Below, one piece after another: positions 23,822 through 35,110 of a stretch of 64,000 bases of DNA. The notes under the pieces are model-generated. The model saw only the letters and a list, made by a program, of their open reading frames with translations, was not told where the DNA came from and ran no database searches. The stretch lies in NCBI GenBank assembly GCA_026826555.1, contig JAKSZT010054011.1, positions 266,033-330,032 of the forward strand, given 5' to 3'. The translations under genes were made by a program, and so were the position numbers. The stretch comes from Tolypeutes matacus. Taxonomy: Eukaryota; Chordata; Mammalia; Cingulata; Chlamyphoridae. Position 1 is the stretch's first letter. The number at the start of each line of letters is the position of its first letter.

Positions 23822-24026
23822 TTTTTTGAAGTACTGGGGATCGGGGATTGAAATTGGGACCTCGTATGTGGGAAGCCGGCGCTCAACCACTGAGCCACAT
23901 CGGCTACCCTGAGCTGACTTTTTCATTTGTTTGGTTTTTTATTTCTTTCAGGAGACACTGGGAACCTAACCTGGGACCCCCATGTGGGGAGCAGGTGTTC
24001 AACCGCTTAAGCCACATCCGCTCCCC
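23822..24026 (-). mobile_element. Dimeric DAS-SINE, reverse
   Basis: Two reverse DAS heads: 'tgagccacatcggctaccct' closes monomer 2 (23,822-23,909), and 'cttaagccacatccgctccc' closes monomer 1 (to 24,026). B-box complements are 'gggattgaaattggg' and the decayed 'gggaacctaacctggg'. The linker contains 'tttttcatttgtttggtttt', the reverse of the ACAAATGAAAAA linker at 19,540-19,570. Flanks 'aaatatattt' (~23,813) and 'aaataatattt' (24,027-24,037) look like a target duplication with one indel. Confidence 0.85.
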
Positions 24027-24204
24027 AAATAATATTTCTTGACACACACAAAATAATGCCTATGTCTTGTTGGGAAATTCTGATAGTACAGAAAGGAAAA
24101 AAGAAAAAATAAAAGCCTGCTTGCCACTCCTCCCTCCTCCTCTACACATGACTACCTTCACTTAAGCATATAATAGTCTGCTGGGTTCTGTGTGTCTATG
24201 CTTT

Positions 24205-24300
24205 CTTTCCCCACTAGACTCCAGGTTCCTTGAGGGTTGCCACCATGGCTTTGTATCCAGTGCTGTACATTGTATCCAGTGAGCATATAATTAAGATTTG
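24205..24300 (+). mobile_element. L2-like 3' fragment
   Basis: 'actagactccaggttccttg' and 'agggttgccaccatggcttt' then 'gtatccagtgctgtacattg' match the forward L2 3' pattern. Short and diverged. Confidence 0.45.
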
Positions 24301-24329
24301 CATTTTTGTATTCACATATTATCATTTCT

Positions 24330-24434
24330 TTTTTCTCTATTTTTTTTTTTTTACCGGGAGGTCCCGGGGATCGAACCCGGGTCCCTCCATATGGGAGACG
24401 GACGCCCAACCAGTTGAGCCACATCCAACCCCTT
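24330..24434 (-). mobile_element. DAS-SINE monomer, well preserved
   Basis: The reverse strand shows a near-intact tRNA-like promoter: A box within 'tggctcaactggttgggcg' and a canonical B box GGTTCGATCCC (24,367-24,377 in complement). A poly-T run (24,342-24,353) is its tail. A perfect 15-bp duplication 'catattatcatttct' flanks it (24,315-24,329 and 24,435-24,449). The preserved B box and duplication make it the youngest-looking SINE in the window. Confidence 0.95.
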
Positions 24435-24449
24435 CATATTATCATTTCT

Positions 24450-25207
24450 AAATTGTTTCACTTAGGCTTTATAATGTATATGATACATGTATACAGATAT
24501 TGGCCAAGCAAAACTGAAAAAGGCCATATCTGGAGTAACATTGGAAATGTACGACTGCTCTCTAAGAGGAGAGGTACCAAAATGGGGAGGGGCTCTAGCC
24601 CAGCATTTTAGGGCTGCAAAGAACAGTGATTATCTCATTTGCCCTTGTCCTTTATTTGAAAGGTTATGGATCCCTGGGGTTCTGGAAGACCTACAACTCA
24701 GGTCTCTGGAAAGGAGAAACTGCCCCACTCCCATTGCCGTCTCTCTTCCTCATGGGGCCTCTGTTTCTTTTTCTGGACCTGCTGCATTATCCTGTCTTTC
24801 CTAAAAGACTTCCTTCCTTTGCTAACTCATCTTGCCCCTGGCCCCAAGTGACCTCTCCAGTCCTAACTCTGCCTAACCCTTCATCTCAGCAGCCCACAGC
24901 TAAGTGGCAACAGTCTCAGCTTCCCAGCTCCCAGGAGAGCAACCTGATTGGCCCAGTTGAACTTTTCTTGCCAGATTGATGTTACAGGCTGCCTATTGGT
25001 GGCTGTGCTTGTGCCGGGTGTTCACACCTTGACCAATCAAATGTGACCAGGGGATGGGGTCAGGTGGTTTAGCGCCAGATCAGGCTGACTCAGCAGGACC
25101 CTGGTGGGGAGAAGAGTCCCTGAGGGAATGATGAGGGCAGGCAGTGAAGAAATTTCAGATTATATCAAGTAATGAGTTGCTAAGTACTTGGGGTTATTTA
25201 AAGAAAT
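24450..25207. other. Unassigned, moderately GC-rich
   Basis: No exon supported. Three CCAAT-box words (ATTGG at 24,947 and 24,995; CCAAT at 25,033) cluster within 90 bp. About 24,880-25,110 resembles part of a common ancient mammalian repeat ('gaccaatcaaatgtgaccag', 'gggatggggtcaggtggttt'), so promoter function is unlikely. Confidence 0.35.
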
Positions 25208-25216
25208 AAAGAGTTA

Positions 25217-25426
25217 GGGGAGACCTGGGAGGTGCCTTAATTGTTTGGGAATCCCAGTGGGTTCCATGTAATATTTTGGGTAATCTAAGCACCTCTTAAA
25301 ATACATATATATATAACATTTTTGTAATCAAATGCACATATATGCATATATATTTATATATCATTTTGCAAATGTTGGTATGTATTGTGAAAATTTTGAT
25401 TTTTACCCACAAAAAAAAAAAAAAAA
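25217..25426 (+). mobile_element. 5'-truncated L1 3' end
   Basis: Contains 'gggaatcccagtgggttcca', 'attttgggtaatctaagcac', a TATA-rich stretch, 'catttttgtaatcaaatgca', 'aatgttggtatgtattgtga', and 'gatttttacccac' before the poly-A. The same sequence occurs at 38,545 (+) and 51,898 (-). A 9-bp duplication 'aaagagtta' flanks it (25,208-25,216 and 25,427-25,435). It matches the terminal part of the 3' UTR of the inner L1 (reverse of 48,200-48,330), so it is a severely truncated L1 copy. Confidence 0.85.
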
Positions 25427-25435
25427 AAAGAGTTA

Positions 25436-26355
25436 TCCCATGGATGAGGAGGCCCTTTTCTGCACAGTTCTAGAGTATAGGAAGAACCAGTAAGTGGGAG
25501 TTAAACTAGGGTGTTGAGTCTATTAAAGGAAAAAACCCTAATAATAAGAACTGCCCCAAAATGCTTCTCAAGGTGGTGAGTTTCTCTCCTGGATGTGTTT
25601 GAACAGAATGAGGGTGAGCTCTTTTGGTGGGCTATTTGTGCATTTGGTAAAGTTTTGGATCCGATGGCCTTGAAAAGTTCTTTCCAACATTTACAATTCC
25701 AAGGACTTACTTTTAATGGTCTCTTCTCAAATACATTCACAAAATATCTAGGCAAACACATGTGAACCTCTGAGTTCAACACCTAGCATGTGGCATTTGC
25801 ACAATTGAAGAACATTTCCTGATTGTGCCTCCCAATTTGACTGCAATATCATCGGAGGTTACTTAGCCATCTGGCTGCTGCTACCGCCTGTCTCCTGGAG
25901 CGCTCATTGCTTTCAGCTAGGTTTGGTAGTCTTGAGCTCATTTTATTTTCTAAACAGCTAAGCATTTGTAATACAGGAAGCAAGAGCAAGGCTGATAACA
26001 TAACCACCTTGTTCTTAGTGAGAGCCGAAGAAAAGTTTGGCTGTCTGAAGAATCTACTAGTGATTTTGAATCACCGACCTCATTGCTAACTAACATTGTA
26101 ATTAGAGTTAAACCTCGAAAGCCAAAATTTGGGAGACCATCTGGTCTGCTGTTTGGAGAGAGGGAGAAAACATTCCAACCTTGGAGAATGGAGTTGCTGG
26201 GGCTCCTGGAAATGACCTTGTACTTTACTTGACTTCTTCCTGTTCCAGTCTCCTCTGTGATGGATGGCAAATGCTGTGCTGAAAACACACAGGTGTTCCA
26301 AGACCTTGACAGAATGGGTTCCCTCTATTTTCTGGCTTGAATCCAGCAGCACCAA
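25436..26355. other. Unassigned non-coding sequence
   Basis: No feature recognised. Confidence 0.35.
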
Positions 26356-26357
26356 AT

Positions 26358-26540
26358 CTGTGGACATTTATTTTACTGAGGGCCTGCTAAGTAAATGCAA
26401 GGTAATGTGCTAATCTCTATAGATTGAAAGTATATAGTGCCTTCCTTTAAGAGCATTAGAATCTAACTGGAGGGCAAAACACAAATACTCAAATGGTTGA
26501 AATAGCATTAAAACAAGTTCAGAGAGGTCATAAATTGGAG
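26358..26540 (-). mobile_element. L2 LINE 3' fragment
   Basis: Reverse L2: 'tggacatttattttactgag', 'ggcctgctaagtaaatgcaa', 'agagcattagaatctaactg', 'gagggcaaaacacaaatact'. Confidence 0.55.
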
Positions 26541-27608
26541 GGGCCCTGGTTACGAGTGCTTTGGAAAATAGAGGGATATTTGTGGCCTGCAGCCATCCAA
26601 GGGCATCCAAGGTGTCAGCTGGGCCTTGAGATGGGTAGGACTTGAACAGATCAAAAGCACGTTTGAGGTGCTTAGACCTGTTATGAGCAAGGCAAGGTGC
26701 CAAAAAGCCAAGGTCTATTCAGAAGGCTGCAAGCCCATCAATCCAAGGAGCTCCATCTCATAGAGTGTTAGATTTAGCATTCTTTCCTGGTAGACAGGGT
26801 ACTCAAGAATTCAGTTACATATCCCGAGCATGAGTATCCAGCCCTCTTTTTGTAAATGTTGAAAGCAGGGCTTCAAAGGAAGTTCCGCTGTTACTGCCTT
26901 TGACATTGAGTTATAAACTTGCATCATTTATGGTAATTTCCTGACAGGTGCTTCTTTTATTGAGCCAAGATTCTGCCTCCCTCTTGCAACCACCTGTGGG
27001 GCCAAGCCTTTGCCTTTAAAGCCACATTGAAAAAGTATTACCTCTTTTCTGTACCCCAGTCATTCTGATATTTAAAGTAAGCTATTACACATCCCTGAAT
27101 TTCTGCTCTCTGTCTCTTCTGGGTTAGCCCGTCTCCATAGCCTCCCTCTGTTCATCAGAATATGGCCCTTACCATCCTGGGTATCATCTGTTGGCACAAG
27201 CTACTGTGTATACCAGTGTTGTCCAGCTTTATAGCTGTGGTAAAATAATCGGGGGTATGGATGACCTATGTCTTTGATGGTGGCTTTCAATAAGCACAAT
27301 TACTTCTCTTAGGAGAGACCCTTAGTCTTTATTGGAACTCTGTGTACTGTGTGCTTCTCTGGATCACTGACCAGAAGGGACAAAACTGAAGCATCTATTT
27401 CAGAGAGTCTTGAAGAAATAGCTTCATATTTCCTGTACCTGTCTTCTTTTACTTCCAATCTATTTAGCATAGAAAGAATACACAAATAAAGATAACACAC
27501 ACCTCTATTCAGTTTGCAGAGCATGAAATCTCAATGAGCCTTTATTTTCTAGATAACTTCCCCTCTTTATTGGCATTTGTGTGTGAAATTATTCAGACAA
27601 TTAAATCA
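26541..27608. other. Unassigned non-coding sequence
   Basis: No feature recognised. Confidence 0.35.
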
Positions 27609-27609
27609 T

Positions 27610-27720
27610 TTGTTCATTTGCTCATTTATTAAGCACCATATATTCCAGATTTGTGTGCAGATGCAGATGCAAAACAGAGTCTGTGTCCTCAGGGAGATTA
27701 CAGGCTGAGACATGCTCCTA
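27610..27720 (-). mobile_element. L2 LINE 3' fragment
   Basis: Reverse L2: 'tgttcatttgctcatttatt', 'aagcaccatatattccagat', 'cagagtctgtgtcctcaggg', 'agattacaggctgagacatg'. Confidence 0.6.
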
Positions 27721-28638
27721 GGGGAGTGGATTGCCATTCAGTGGGTTAAGTGCTGAAGTAGGTATAGGAAGGGCATGAGGAAGGAGTGATGAAGTTGTTG
27801 ACACTGGGGGAAGTTGAGAGAACTTACCACCAAAGGGCCATAATGAAGAGATAATGTCCTGCTTGAAAGCAGGACAGTGCCTTGTTCATCCATTTTAGCC
27901 TTTGCTCCTAGGATAGTTCCTAACATATTATAAATACTCAATAACTACTTGTGGAATAAGCTGCCATCTTCTGTCAGAGCCAAAGCAACTCTCCTCTGAA
28001 ATTGCGTACAGCAAGGGAAAGGTTGAAGGGAGAGAGCATAGGGGATGCCCCTAATTACTGGACTTTTGCCAAAAGAGTGCAGAAAGAGTCCACCAAGTTG
28101 AGTTTTTCAGCCCCCAAAATGCCATCCTTGCCTATAACTTCATGCTTCAAAGCTTCAGCATGTGCCCTCTCTCACCCCTGCGGAGAACTTGCACAGGGGC
28201 TCTAGAGATCACCTGTTGCCCAGCATTTGCTCTTGGGGGAAGGAGAGGAGATGTCCCTGATTCTGTAAAATTCTTCTCACTTCTCTCCCCATGGCAGACT
28301 TCCCTCCTGCAACCCAATTGGTCCCCAACTCTCACCTTACTGTGTGGTGATAACCCATCAATATGCCAGTCAAAGGCTTGGGATCCAGCTACTCAAGTGA
28401 TTGTTTACTCCTGGCAGTATTTGGCAGATTACACAAAGCCCGGCACAAGACCGTGACCCTGATGCAGTGTTTCTGTCTCACTCCCCCAAACACCCAGAGT
28501 AATTACTGAAATGTGCACAAAACTTTAAATGTACGTTATTCCCTTACTATTCTATGAGATAGAGGAGGTGTCCTCACCCCCATGAGGGCCAGCTCTTTGA
28601 AGAGCTGAGGTTTCCTAAGATCAAGCTATTGTTAAGAG
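27721..28638. other. Unassigned non-coding sequence
   Basis: About 27,885-27,960 ('tcctaggatagttcctaaca', 'aatactcaataactacttgt') may be a forward L2/MIR 3' end. Otherwise nothing is recognised. Confidence 0.35.
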
Positions 28639-28639
28639 T

Positions 28640-28920
28640 TGACATTTGAACCTAGGGCTTTAGTTTTTATTATTATTTTAAGAATATTGTTCTTCTGATT
28701 TTGAAAGTTAGATAGTATGTTCATCATAGAAAATCTGGATGAAAACAAAAAGTGAAACCATGATACAGAGATAATTTCTATTAACATCTTGGATGTTCTG
28801 GTGCTTTTAATTTCTATGTCCATATTTATTACAATTATATACATATAAACATTGTTATTGATATTGGAATCCTATTACACATACTTTTTTGTAACCTGAC
28901 TTTTACTTATTAGAATATCA
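28640..28920 (-). mobile_element. Old L1 (L1M-type) 3' fragment, reverse
   Basis: Wording of the reverse L1M 3' region: 'agagataatttctattaaca', 'tcctattacacatacttttt', 'tgtaacctgacttttactta'. Appears to resume at ~29,540 after an L2 block. Confidence 0.5.
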
Positions 28921-29510
28921 TTCATTTATCTGACACGAGTTTATGGAGCATCGCCTACATACCAGGTATTGAGCTAGGTGCTGAGGATATAAAATGGCAC
29001 AGTGTCTGCCTCGATGGGTGGTAGAGTCAAATGGGGAGATTGACATTTGACAAATAATCACAGTAATAAATGCAGGTCAAAGACTGTGATAAGTCACATG
29101 GAGGAAAAGATAAGATGCTATGAGGCAGGAAACAGAGACCTAATTAAGTCTGAGGGGTTAGGGAAGGCCTTTCTTGGCCAAATGGCACTTAAAACTGAGT
29201 TCTTTGGCTAAGGAGGCCTTGGCCAGGAGAAAAGTGGGGTCCAGACAGCATCCAATCGGAGGTAATGGTTTGAATGAAGGCCCAGGGACCAGTGAGAGCT
29301 TTTCAGGGCTATGGGGCTAAAAGAAGGTCCCTGTGGCTGGAGGGAGGTGAGCAAGGGGGAGGAGCTTGGCAAGAGGAATAGCTGGAGAGGGAGGCAGGGC
29401 CCAGATCACCAGGGCCATGGATGGAATCAGGGCTTTATCCCAATACCAAGCAAAGGAAGTGAAGACTTTTAAACGTGAGAGTGCCATGATCTGCTTCACC
29501 ATTTAAAAAA
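28921..29510 (-). mobile_element. L2 LINE fragment, reverse
   Basis: Extended reverse L2: 'tcatttatctgacacgagtt', 'aggtattgagctaggtgctg', 'gtcaaatggggagattgaca', 'ttagggaaggcctttcttgg', 'atggatggaatcagggcttt'. It covers both the 3' end and the internal 3' UTR and lies between two L1M-like pieces. Confidence 0.7.
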
Positions 29511-29539
29511 TCACATAGCCTGAGTTGGGGAGGAGGAAT

Positions 29540-29980
29540 TTATCATTAAATATTCTGTAACACAATTTTAAAAGACAACATATTATTCTATTTTCCCAAT
29601 ATACCATCATTTAAAAAGTCTCTTCATTTGGTGTTTTGTTATACTTCTTGAGGTAATGAATGTCTTTACAGATAAATTATTGTGCACAGCAAGGATGATT
29701 TGCCTTAGTCTAAATCTTTAGAGGTGGAATTGCTGGGTCAAAGGACATGCACAGTAGTAAGAACATTTTTCCATATCGCTAAGTTGCCTTCTAGAAAGGC
29801 TGTGTAAAGGCAGGGAATAAATGTTTTGATTTCCATACTCCCTTGCCAATCTTGAGCATAATTAAAAAAAAAATCTGTGTCCTGATAGGCTAAAAATGAG
29901 ATCTCATGTTTTAATTTCCATTTCGTTGATTACCAGCAAGAGAGAACATTTTTTAACAGCTTATCAGTCACTTGTAGTTC
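29540..29980 (-). mobile_element. Old L1 (L1M-type) fragment, reverse
   Basis: 'gaggtggaattgctgggtca' and 'aagttgccttctagaaaggc' then 'taatttccatttcgttgatt' are the reverse of the L1 ORF2 3' end and beginning of the 3' UTR. Likely the continuation of 28,640-28,920. Confidence 0.65.
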
Positions 29981-29996
29981 TTTCCTAATTTCTCTC

Positions 29997-30240
29997 TTTT
30001 TTTTTTTTTGAAGATTTTATTTATTTATTTATTTATGCCCCCTTGCTGCTTGTGCTCGCTGTGTCCATTTGCTATGCGTTTTTCTGTGTCTGCTTGTCTC
30101 CCTTTGTTGGGTTGTCCTGCTACGTCAGCTCACCAAGCTGCATGGGCTGGCTTGCCTTCACCAGGAGGCCCCGGGAATTGAACCCCGGGGCCTCCCATAT
30201 GGTAAACGGGAGCCCTATCGATTGAGCCACATCCGCTTCC
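29997..30240 (-). mobile_element. Long-form DAS-SINE
   Basis: Reverse orientation. The tRNA-like head has A box 'tggctcaatcgataggg' and B box GGTTCAATTCC (complement at 30,174-30,184). A long body with AC-rich words ('tcagctcaccaagctgcatg', 'gtgtccatttgctatgcgtt' on plus) follows, then an (ATAA)n tail (30,016-30,036) and poly-T. A near-perfect target duplication flanks it: 'tttcctaatttctct' (29,981-29,995) and 'ttcctactttctct' (30,241-30,254), one mismatch. Confidence 0.92.
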
Positions 30241-30582
30241 TTCCTACTTTCTCTTGACACCCTATGTTTATATTTCTGAACCAGAGCTCCCTCCTTTATC
30301 TCATACCTCTTTAGGATGTCTTCTAGGGAATACTTCAGGATGATTTCCTGGCCAGACTACCTCTGGCTCCAGGGAGGCCATCTCCAAGTTTGAACACATG
30401 GGCAGGCCACAATGATCATTTTATGAGCAGAAGACCCAGGCCTTCTCTCATTACCACAAAGACTCATACAAAAAAGAAGAAAAGAGAGAAATTAAAAAGA
30501 CTCTAGAAATAGAGAGATTTTTTTCCCCCTTTTGTTAATATATACAGTAACTGTGCTTTGGGCATTGAACTGTTTAGATTAG

Positions 30583-30899
30583 CATCATCCCATAGCAATA
30601 TAAAGTGAGCCATGCATGCATTTAAAATTTTCTAGTGCCACAATAAAAATGTAAAAAGCCAGTGAAATTAATTTTTATAACATATTTGCCTTTTTAAATA
30701 TTTTTGATAATATCCAAAATATTATCATATCAACATATAATCAATATAAAATTTATTGAGATATTTTGTATTCTTTTTTCATACTGTCTTTGAAATCCAA
30801 TGTACATTTTATGCTTAGTGTGCATCTTGAATTAGACTAGCCACATTTCATGTGTTGAATAGTCACATGTGGCTAGTGGCTTCTATATTGGATAGCATG
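30583..30899. mobile_element. hAT-type MITE (MER3/MER33-like)
   Basis: A ~317-bp palindromic non-autonomous element. The left end 'cccatagcaatataaagtga' is the imperfect inverse of the right end 'ttctatattggatagcatg'. 'gagccatgcatgcatttaaa' pairs with 'tagtcacatgtggctagtgg'. Interior 'tccaaaatattatcatatca' is typical. No transposase. The exact subfamily is uncertain. Confidence 0.75.
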
Positions 30900-30904
30900 A
30901 GTTT

Positions 30905-31322
30905 GGATGGTTACTGGGTTGAATTCGATTCCACCCAAAGCCTCAGCATGTGACCTTATTTGTAAATAGGGCCTTTGCAGATGTAATTAGTTAAGACAAG
31001 GTTGTACTGGATTAGGGTTGACCCTAAATCCAGTATGACTGGTGTCCTTGTAAGAAGAGGAGAAGACATAGAGATAGAAGTCCATGTGACAAGGCAGGTC
31101 GAGATAGGAGAGATGCAGCTCCAAGCCGAGGACCGCCTGGGGCTACCAGAACTAGGAAGAGGAAAGGAGGGATTCCTCCCTAGAGCCTTTGGAGCGAGCC
31201 TGGCCCTGCTGACACCTTGATTTTGGACTTCTGGCCTCCAGAAGTGTAAGAGAACGAGTATCTGTTGTTTTAAGCCACCCAGTGTGTGGTAATTTGTTTC
31301 AGAAGCCCTGAGAAGCCAATAT
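30905..31322 (+). mobile_element. MLT1-type MaLR LTR
   Basis: Forward LTR wording: 'catgtgaccttatttgtaaa', 'tagggcctttgcagatgtaa', 'ccagtatgactggtgtcctt', 'tagagcctttggagcgagcc', 'gacaccttgattttggactt', 'taagccacccagtgtgtggt', 'gaagccaatata'. Nearly full length and old. The short frame inside is accidental. Confidence 0.78.
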
Positions 31323-32264
31323 AGATGGTGAAGTGTGAGTTCTGCACTAATTTATAGATTCATGAGCCGTTAGAGCTGGAGAGGAGTTTCGTGAGCAAAC
31401 ACTAAAGATGCTGAAGGGAGAAATACCTTTATCCGGGTGACGTGGCTGGGGAGCGATACGGCGAGGAGCGTCCTCTCTGCACTGCTCCTTCCCTTCAGGG
31501 TTATTAGGAGGCAATCTCTCACTAGATGGTGAAGGCAGAGTCATGGTCGTGGTAGTTGTTACATTGACAAAAAAGTTTTGATCCCCAGAAAACAGAGGAA
31601 GGATGAGCAGAGAGGACTTTCTCTTGTGTCTCTTGTGTCCAGTCTGAGCCTCTCTGTGTTGGTCTTAAGGATATTTCTGTTCTTCAAGGCAATCAGATTC
31701 TCGTTCACCTTTAGGGATAGTCATCTTTGTATTCGTTGTGTCTGGTGGATAAAATGAATGGCCAGCAGGTGGTGCCAGAGACAGTCCGTATCGTGGAAGG
31801 CACTAGCTCTCCTAGGCTTGGACCACTGGGACCACTGCTGAGTATCAGCATTCGGGTCTTTGATAGGAAAACTGGATGTGGGAAGAGAAATAGAAATTAC
31901 CATAGAAAGTGGGTAATTGGAAAGCAAATTATCAGCTAAAAAAGTGTAACACTTTAATAAATATTTATCAAAAGCTAATTCTAGACCTGGCCAGGAAAAT
32001 TATAGAGAAAATCCTCAAGGAGATAATTTTAAAGACTTATTTGAAGACTTAGGAGGGGGAAAAAAAGGAATCAATTTAAAATATCTCATTAATGAATTTT
32101 GTATTGATTGCATGTTGAAATGATAACATCCAGAGTAGAAACCAGTAATGGAGTTAAAAGAAAAGTGGAGAACTTTATAGAAGAAAGAACACAAAACAGG
32201 CTGGACTAATTGTGGGTGATATTAGCCCCAGAGGCTAATGGGGGGAAGGAGTAGGACTTTAGTG
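31323..32264. other. Unassigned non-coding sequence
   Basis: No feature recognised. It includes 'tcttgtgtctcttgtgtcca' (31,622), a short direct repeat. Confidence 0.35.
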
Positions 32265-32335
32265 AGTGTGGAGGTGGCGGGGGTGGTAGTGGATGGGTGG
32301 GAGTGAGGGAGGATGGTGGTGGTGGTGGTGGATTC
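32265..32335 (+). repeat. G-rich (GGT)n-type low-complexity tract
   Basis: 'gtggaggtggcgggggtggt' followed by GGTGGT repeats ending at about 32,333. Several GG and GGG runs lie within 70 bp on the plus strand. Confidence 0.85.
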
Positions 32336-32955
32336 CCGTGGAGTGAGAGGGTCAAGGAAACACAGATCCAAGGTTGGAAGGGACTGCAAAAATTTTGTAA
32401 TCCACTACCCCCCCCACCTATTTGATGCTTAAAGCCCCTTCCCAGAATTCCTGCTAAGTAAGGATGTTTGTCCTTGAAGTGTGAGGGGAGAGCCTATATA
32501 TTTTCTTAAGAGAAACCCAGTTCAGCAAGGTTTGTTAACTCAGAGAATGTAAGTAAGCAGCCCCCATGCTGCCTCTAGTCCATATAGGTGTATTGCTTGG
32601 CCTGCACAGTGGTTTTGTTTTTAATTTTCAAATTCATTGTTAACATGTAAACATCTGGATTTATGATTGATACATCCAGATTTCAGACTAAAGTGGAGCT
32701 TCACTTGCTTTGCACTACCTGCCTGACCTTGTGGACATTTGAGTTTGGAACCTTGAACTTAACTGGTTCATTGCTCTAAGGTTTCCATGTTCTCTGTGAG
32801 CACAGGATTTAAGAAAGCAAGAGTATGTGTACATATGTGATGCAGACGGAATTGTCCCAACCAGAACCTGAGGAAGATCAAGTAATAGAGATTACAAAAA
32901 TATCCATGAAACCATTCCTCAAATGAATAACACAGTGCAGAGAAAATATATAGCA
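32336..32955. other. Unassigned non-coding sequence
   Basis: C-run at 32,408-32,416. No gene or confident repeat. Confidence 0.35.
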
Positions 32956-32959
32956 TGAG

Positions 32960-33760
32960 GGAAGGGGAGTAAAGTGAACAAAGTGGTAGACTCAGAGGAA
33001 AGGTTCTTGAAATGGACCTCCCAATGAATAGGAGATAATTAGTTTATCTTGAATAAGATAAAAAAAAAAAAAAAAAAAAGAGAGAGGACATCATTTCTTA
33101 AAATATCTGGGATGAAAAGAAGGTCCAGTGAAATGAAAATCACAACAGACAGAAGAAAGTAATGATTGGAAGTGAAAGAGGAATCTACACTGTAGAAAAT
33201 TTAATAAGGAACTTTTGGAAGCTTCAACAGGATGCAGAGAAAGGTGAAAGGGATGAAAAGAAGGAAAAGATAGAGAAGCCAGAGAACACAAGGATAACTT
33301 AGAAATAATAGGAGTTCTTGAAGAAAGGTATAGAGCAAAGGAACAATATAAGAAAGGGTTCCGAAATTAATAAAAGACTTGGATGGAAAGTGAGAGTATC
33401 CCAGGTTTTCAGGCAAACCTTAAATAGAATTTATGCCAAGACAAATCCTGGTAAGGATTTAAAATTTTAGGGACAAATAGAGAGTTCTTCAAGCTTCCAA
33501 ACAGAAAATTAGAGAAAAGAGGTTACGTAAAAAGATAAATCAACTTAGTTTCAGTTTTCCTATTTTAAATAACTTACTTCAGAACACAGATAAAACCTGT
33601 ACAGTTCCAAGAGAATTCAGTTGTGACCCAAGAATTTTATATCCAGAGAAGATAGCATTCATTGATCAAGGCATCCAAAGACAATGCAAAAATCTCAGAA
33701 AATATGCCTCTTAAATAACTACATTTATGCAAAAACAACTCTAAATGTTTCATATCATGA
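32960..33760 (+). mobile_element. HAL1 (half-L1) fragment
   Basis: A/G-rich ORF1-type remnant without any ORF2. 'aaaggaacaatataagaaag', 'attaataaaagacttggatg', 'gacaaatcctggtaaggatt', 'gagttcttcaagcttccaaa', 'ttgtgacccaagaattttat' and 'atccagagaagatagcattc' follow HAL1 order. The coding frame is thoroughly broken. The poly-A-like run at 33,061-33,079 is internal. Confidence 0.68.
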
Positions 33761-35110
33761 AGAGTTAAATCAGAAATAAACTAACAAATGAGAAAATTGC
33801 AGGAGGAAAAAAATGGCTGCAGCACAGTAACTGGTTAAAGAAACAGGAATAAGTGAACATAAATACTAATAAGGGGGATAAATGCCAAGCCCATTATTGT
33901 CAGTTATAAATGGGGAGCACAGAGGCCAGATTTGTGTAGTCATGACAATTTGTTCACAAGTGACTTTATAGCCTAATAGCAGCCCTGGGAACAGGCTCAT
34001 GTGATTTTTGACCCAAGAGCCCCACATCCAAAGAAATTACACAGCAACAGAAAACACTAAAGGTATTCATTCTAGGACTTTCTCTCAGAAAGTATTTCTT
34101 ATTTCAGAATTGGCTTTTTTCAATATGTACCTGCAAGAATTGCCCATCATCAGCTACTCTACTAATCTAGTTAGATGAAGATGGCTCCAATCCCTTTGGC
34201 TAAGTTGACTAGGACTCAAGAACAGGCCATTTAAAAATTTTTATTTATTTATAAAAACATTTTTCTTGCCACTTCAAAGAATGATAATAATCATATGGAG
34301 CAAGACACTTGCACTGTGCTCAGCTTTTGCTAAGGTAAATGTTTCTACTGAGCACTGAACTGTGAATTCCAACATCAAGACTTCGGAAAGAACCACGATG
34401 CACGACTTATTTTCACAATGGACATTACCCGACTCAGTGGGTTTTTTGTTTTCTTTTAGACTCATAATTAATAATGTACCTGTTCAGCAATGCCTGTACC
34501 TGGTCTGTGCTTTCCTGTATTTATAAGACTTTAATGATTTCTAACATCAGCCAGTGGTTTTCCTTTTCTTTTCTCTCTTCTTTTTAAAGCAGAACACAAA
34601 TGTATCTATTTTGAACAATGCCTTAGGTTGAGTTTCTCTTTGCTCATTGCAAAATCATGGAGACCTAGATCTGGAAGAGTTCTTAGGGGTTGAGCAACTC
34701 TAGTGCCCCAGCAGAGACAAAAATCTCCTTTAGAATGTCCTTTTCCTGTTCATCTCCAGTGCCCGAGAGCTCACAAACTGAAATTGATATTGCTCACTAC
34801 AAGAACCTTTTAACAGTTTGTTAAGGTAAGGGATCATGGCTTCCTCTGAATCTGAGGGAGGTAGTTTTGTCCTTCCAAGTAATGAAGGTCCCCATTCCTT
34901 TGATGATAAAACAATTCTTATTCCCTTGTGTTCATGGGCAATTTTAATAAGCATGTAGTTTTAATGCACAAAACAAGTTAAAACAGATTTTTTTTGATGC
35001 TTCCTGCTTGGTTAACGACTGCATTGCAGACAGGTCTGAGAGTATGAGTTGACAAAATATATGGTGTGACCCCAAAGGCCCATGTGTAATGCCTCTCTCC
35101 AGAAACCTCC
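33761..35110. other. Unassigned non-coding sequence
   Basis: The first ~200 bp may still be HAL1 3' sequence. The rest shows no recognisable gene or repeat. Confidence 0.35.

Noticed and set aside
24330..24434. Possible tRNA gene from perfect A and B boxes
   Set aside because: SINE head with poly-A tail and target duplication; no tRNA anticodon arm or cloverleaf.
24947..25037. Cluster of CCAAT boxes as a host promoter
   Set aside because: No CpG-rich context, TATA box or downstream exon; the wording fits an old interspersed repeat.
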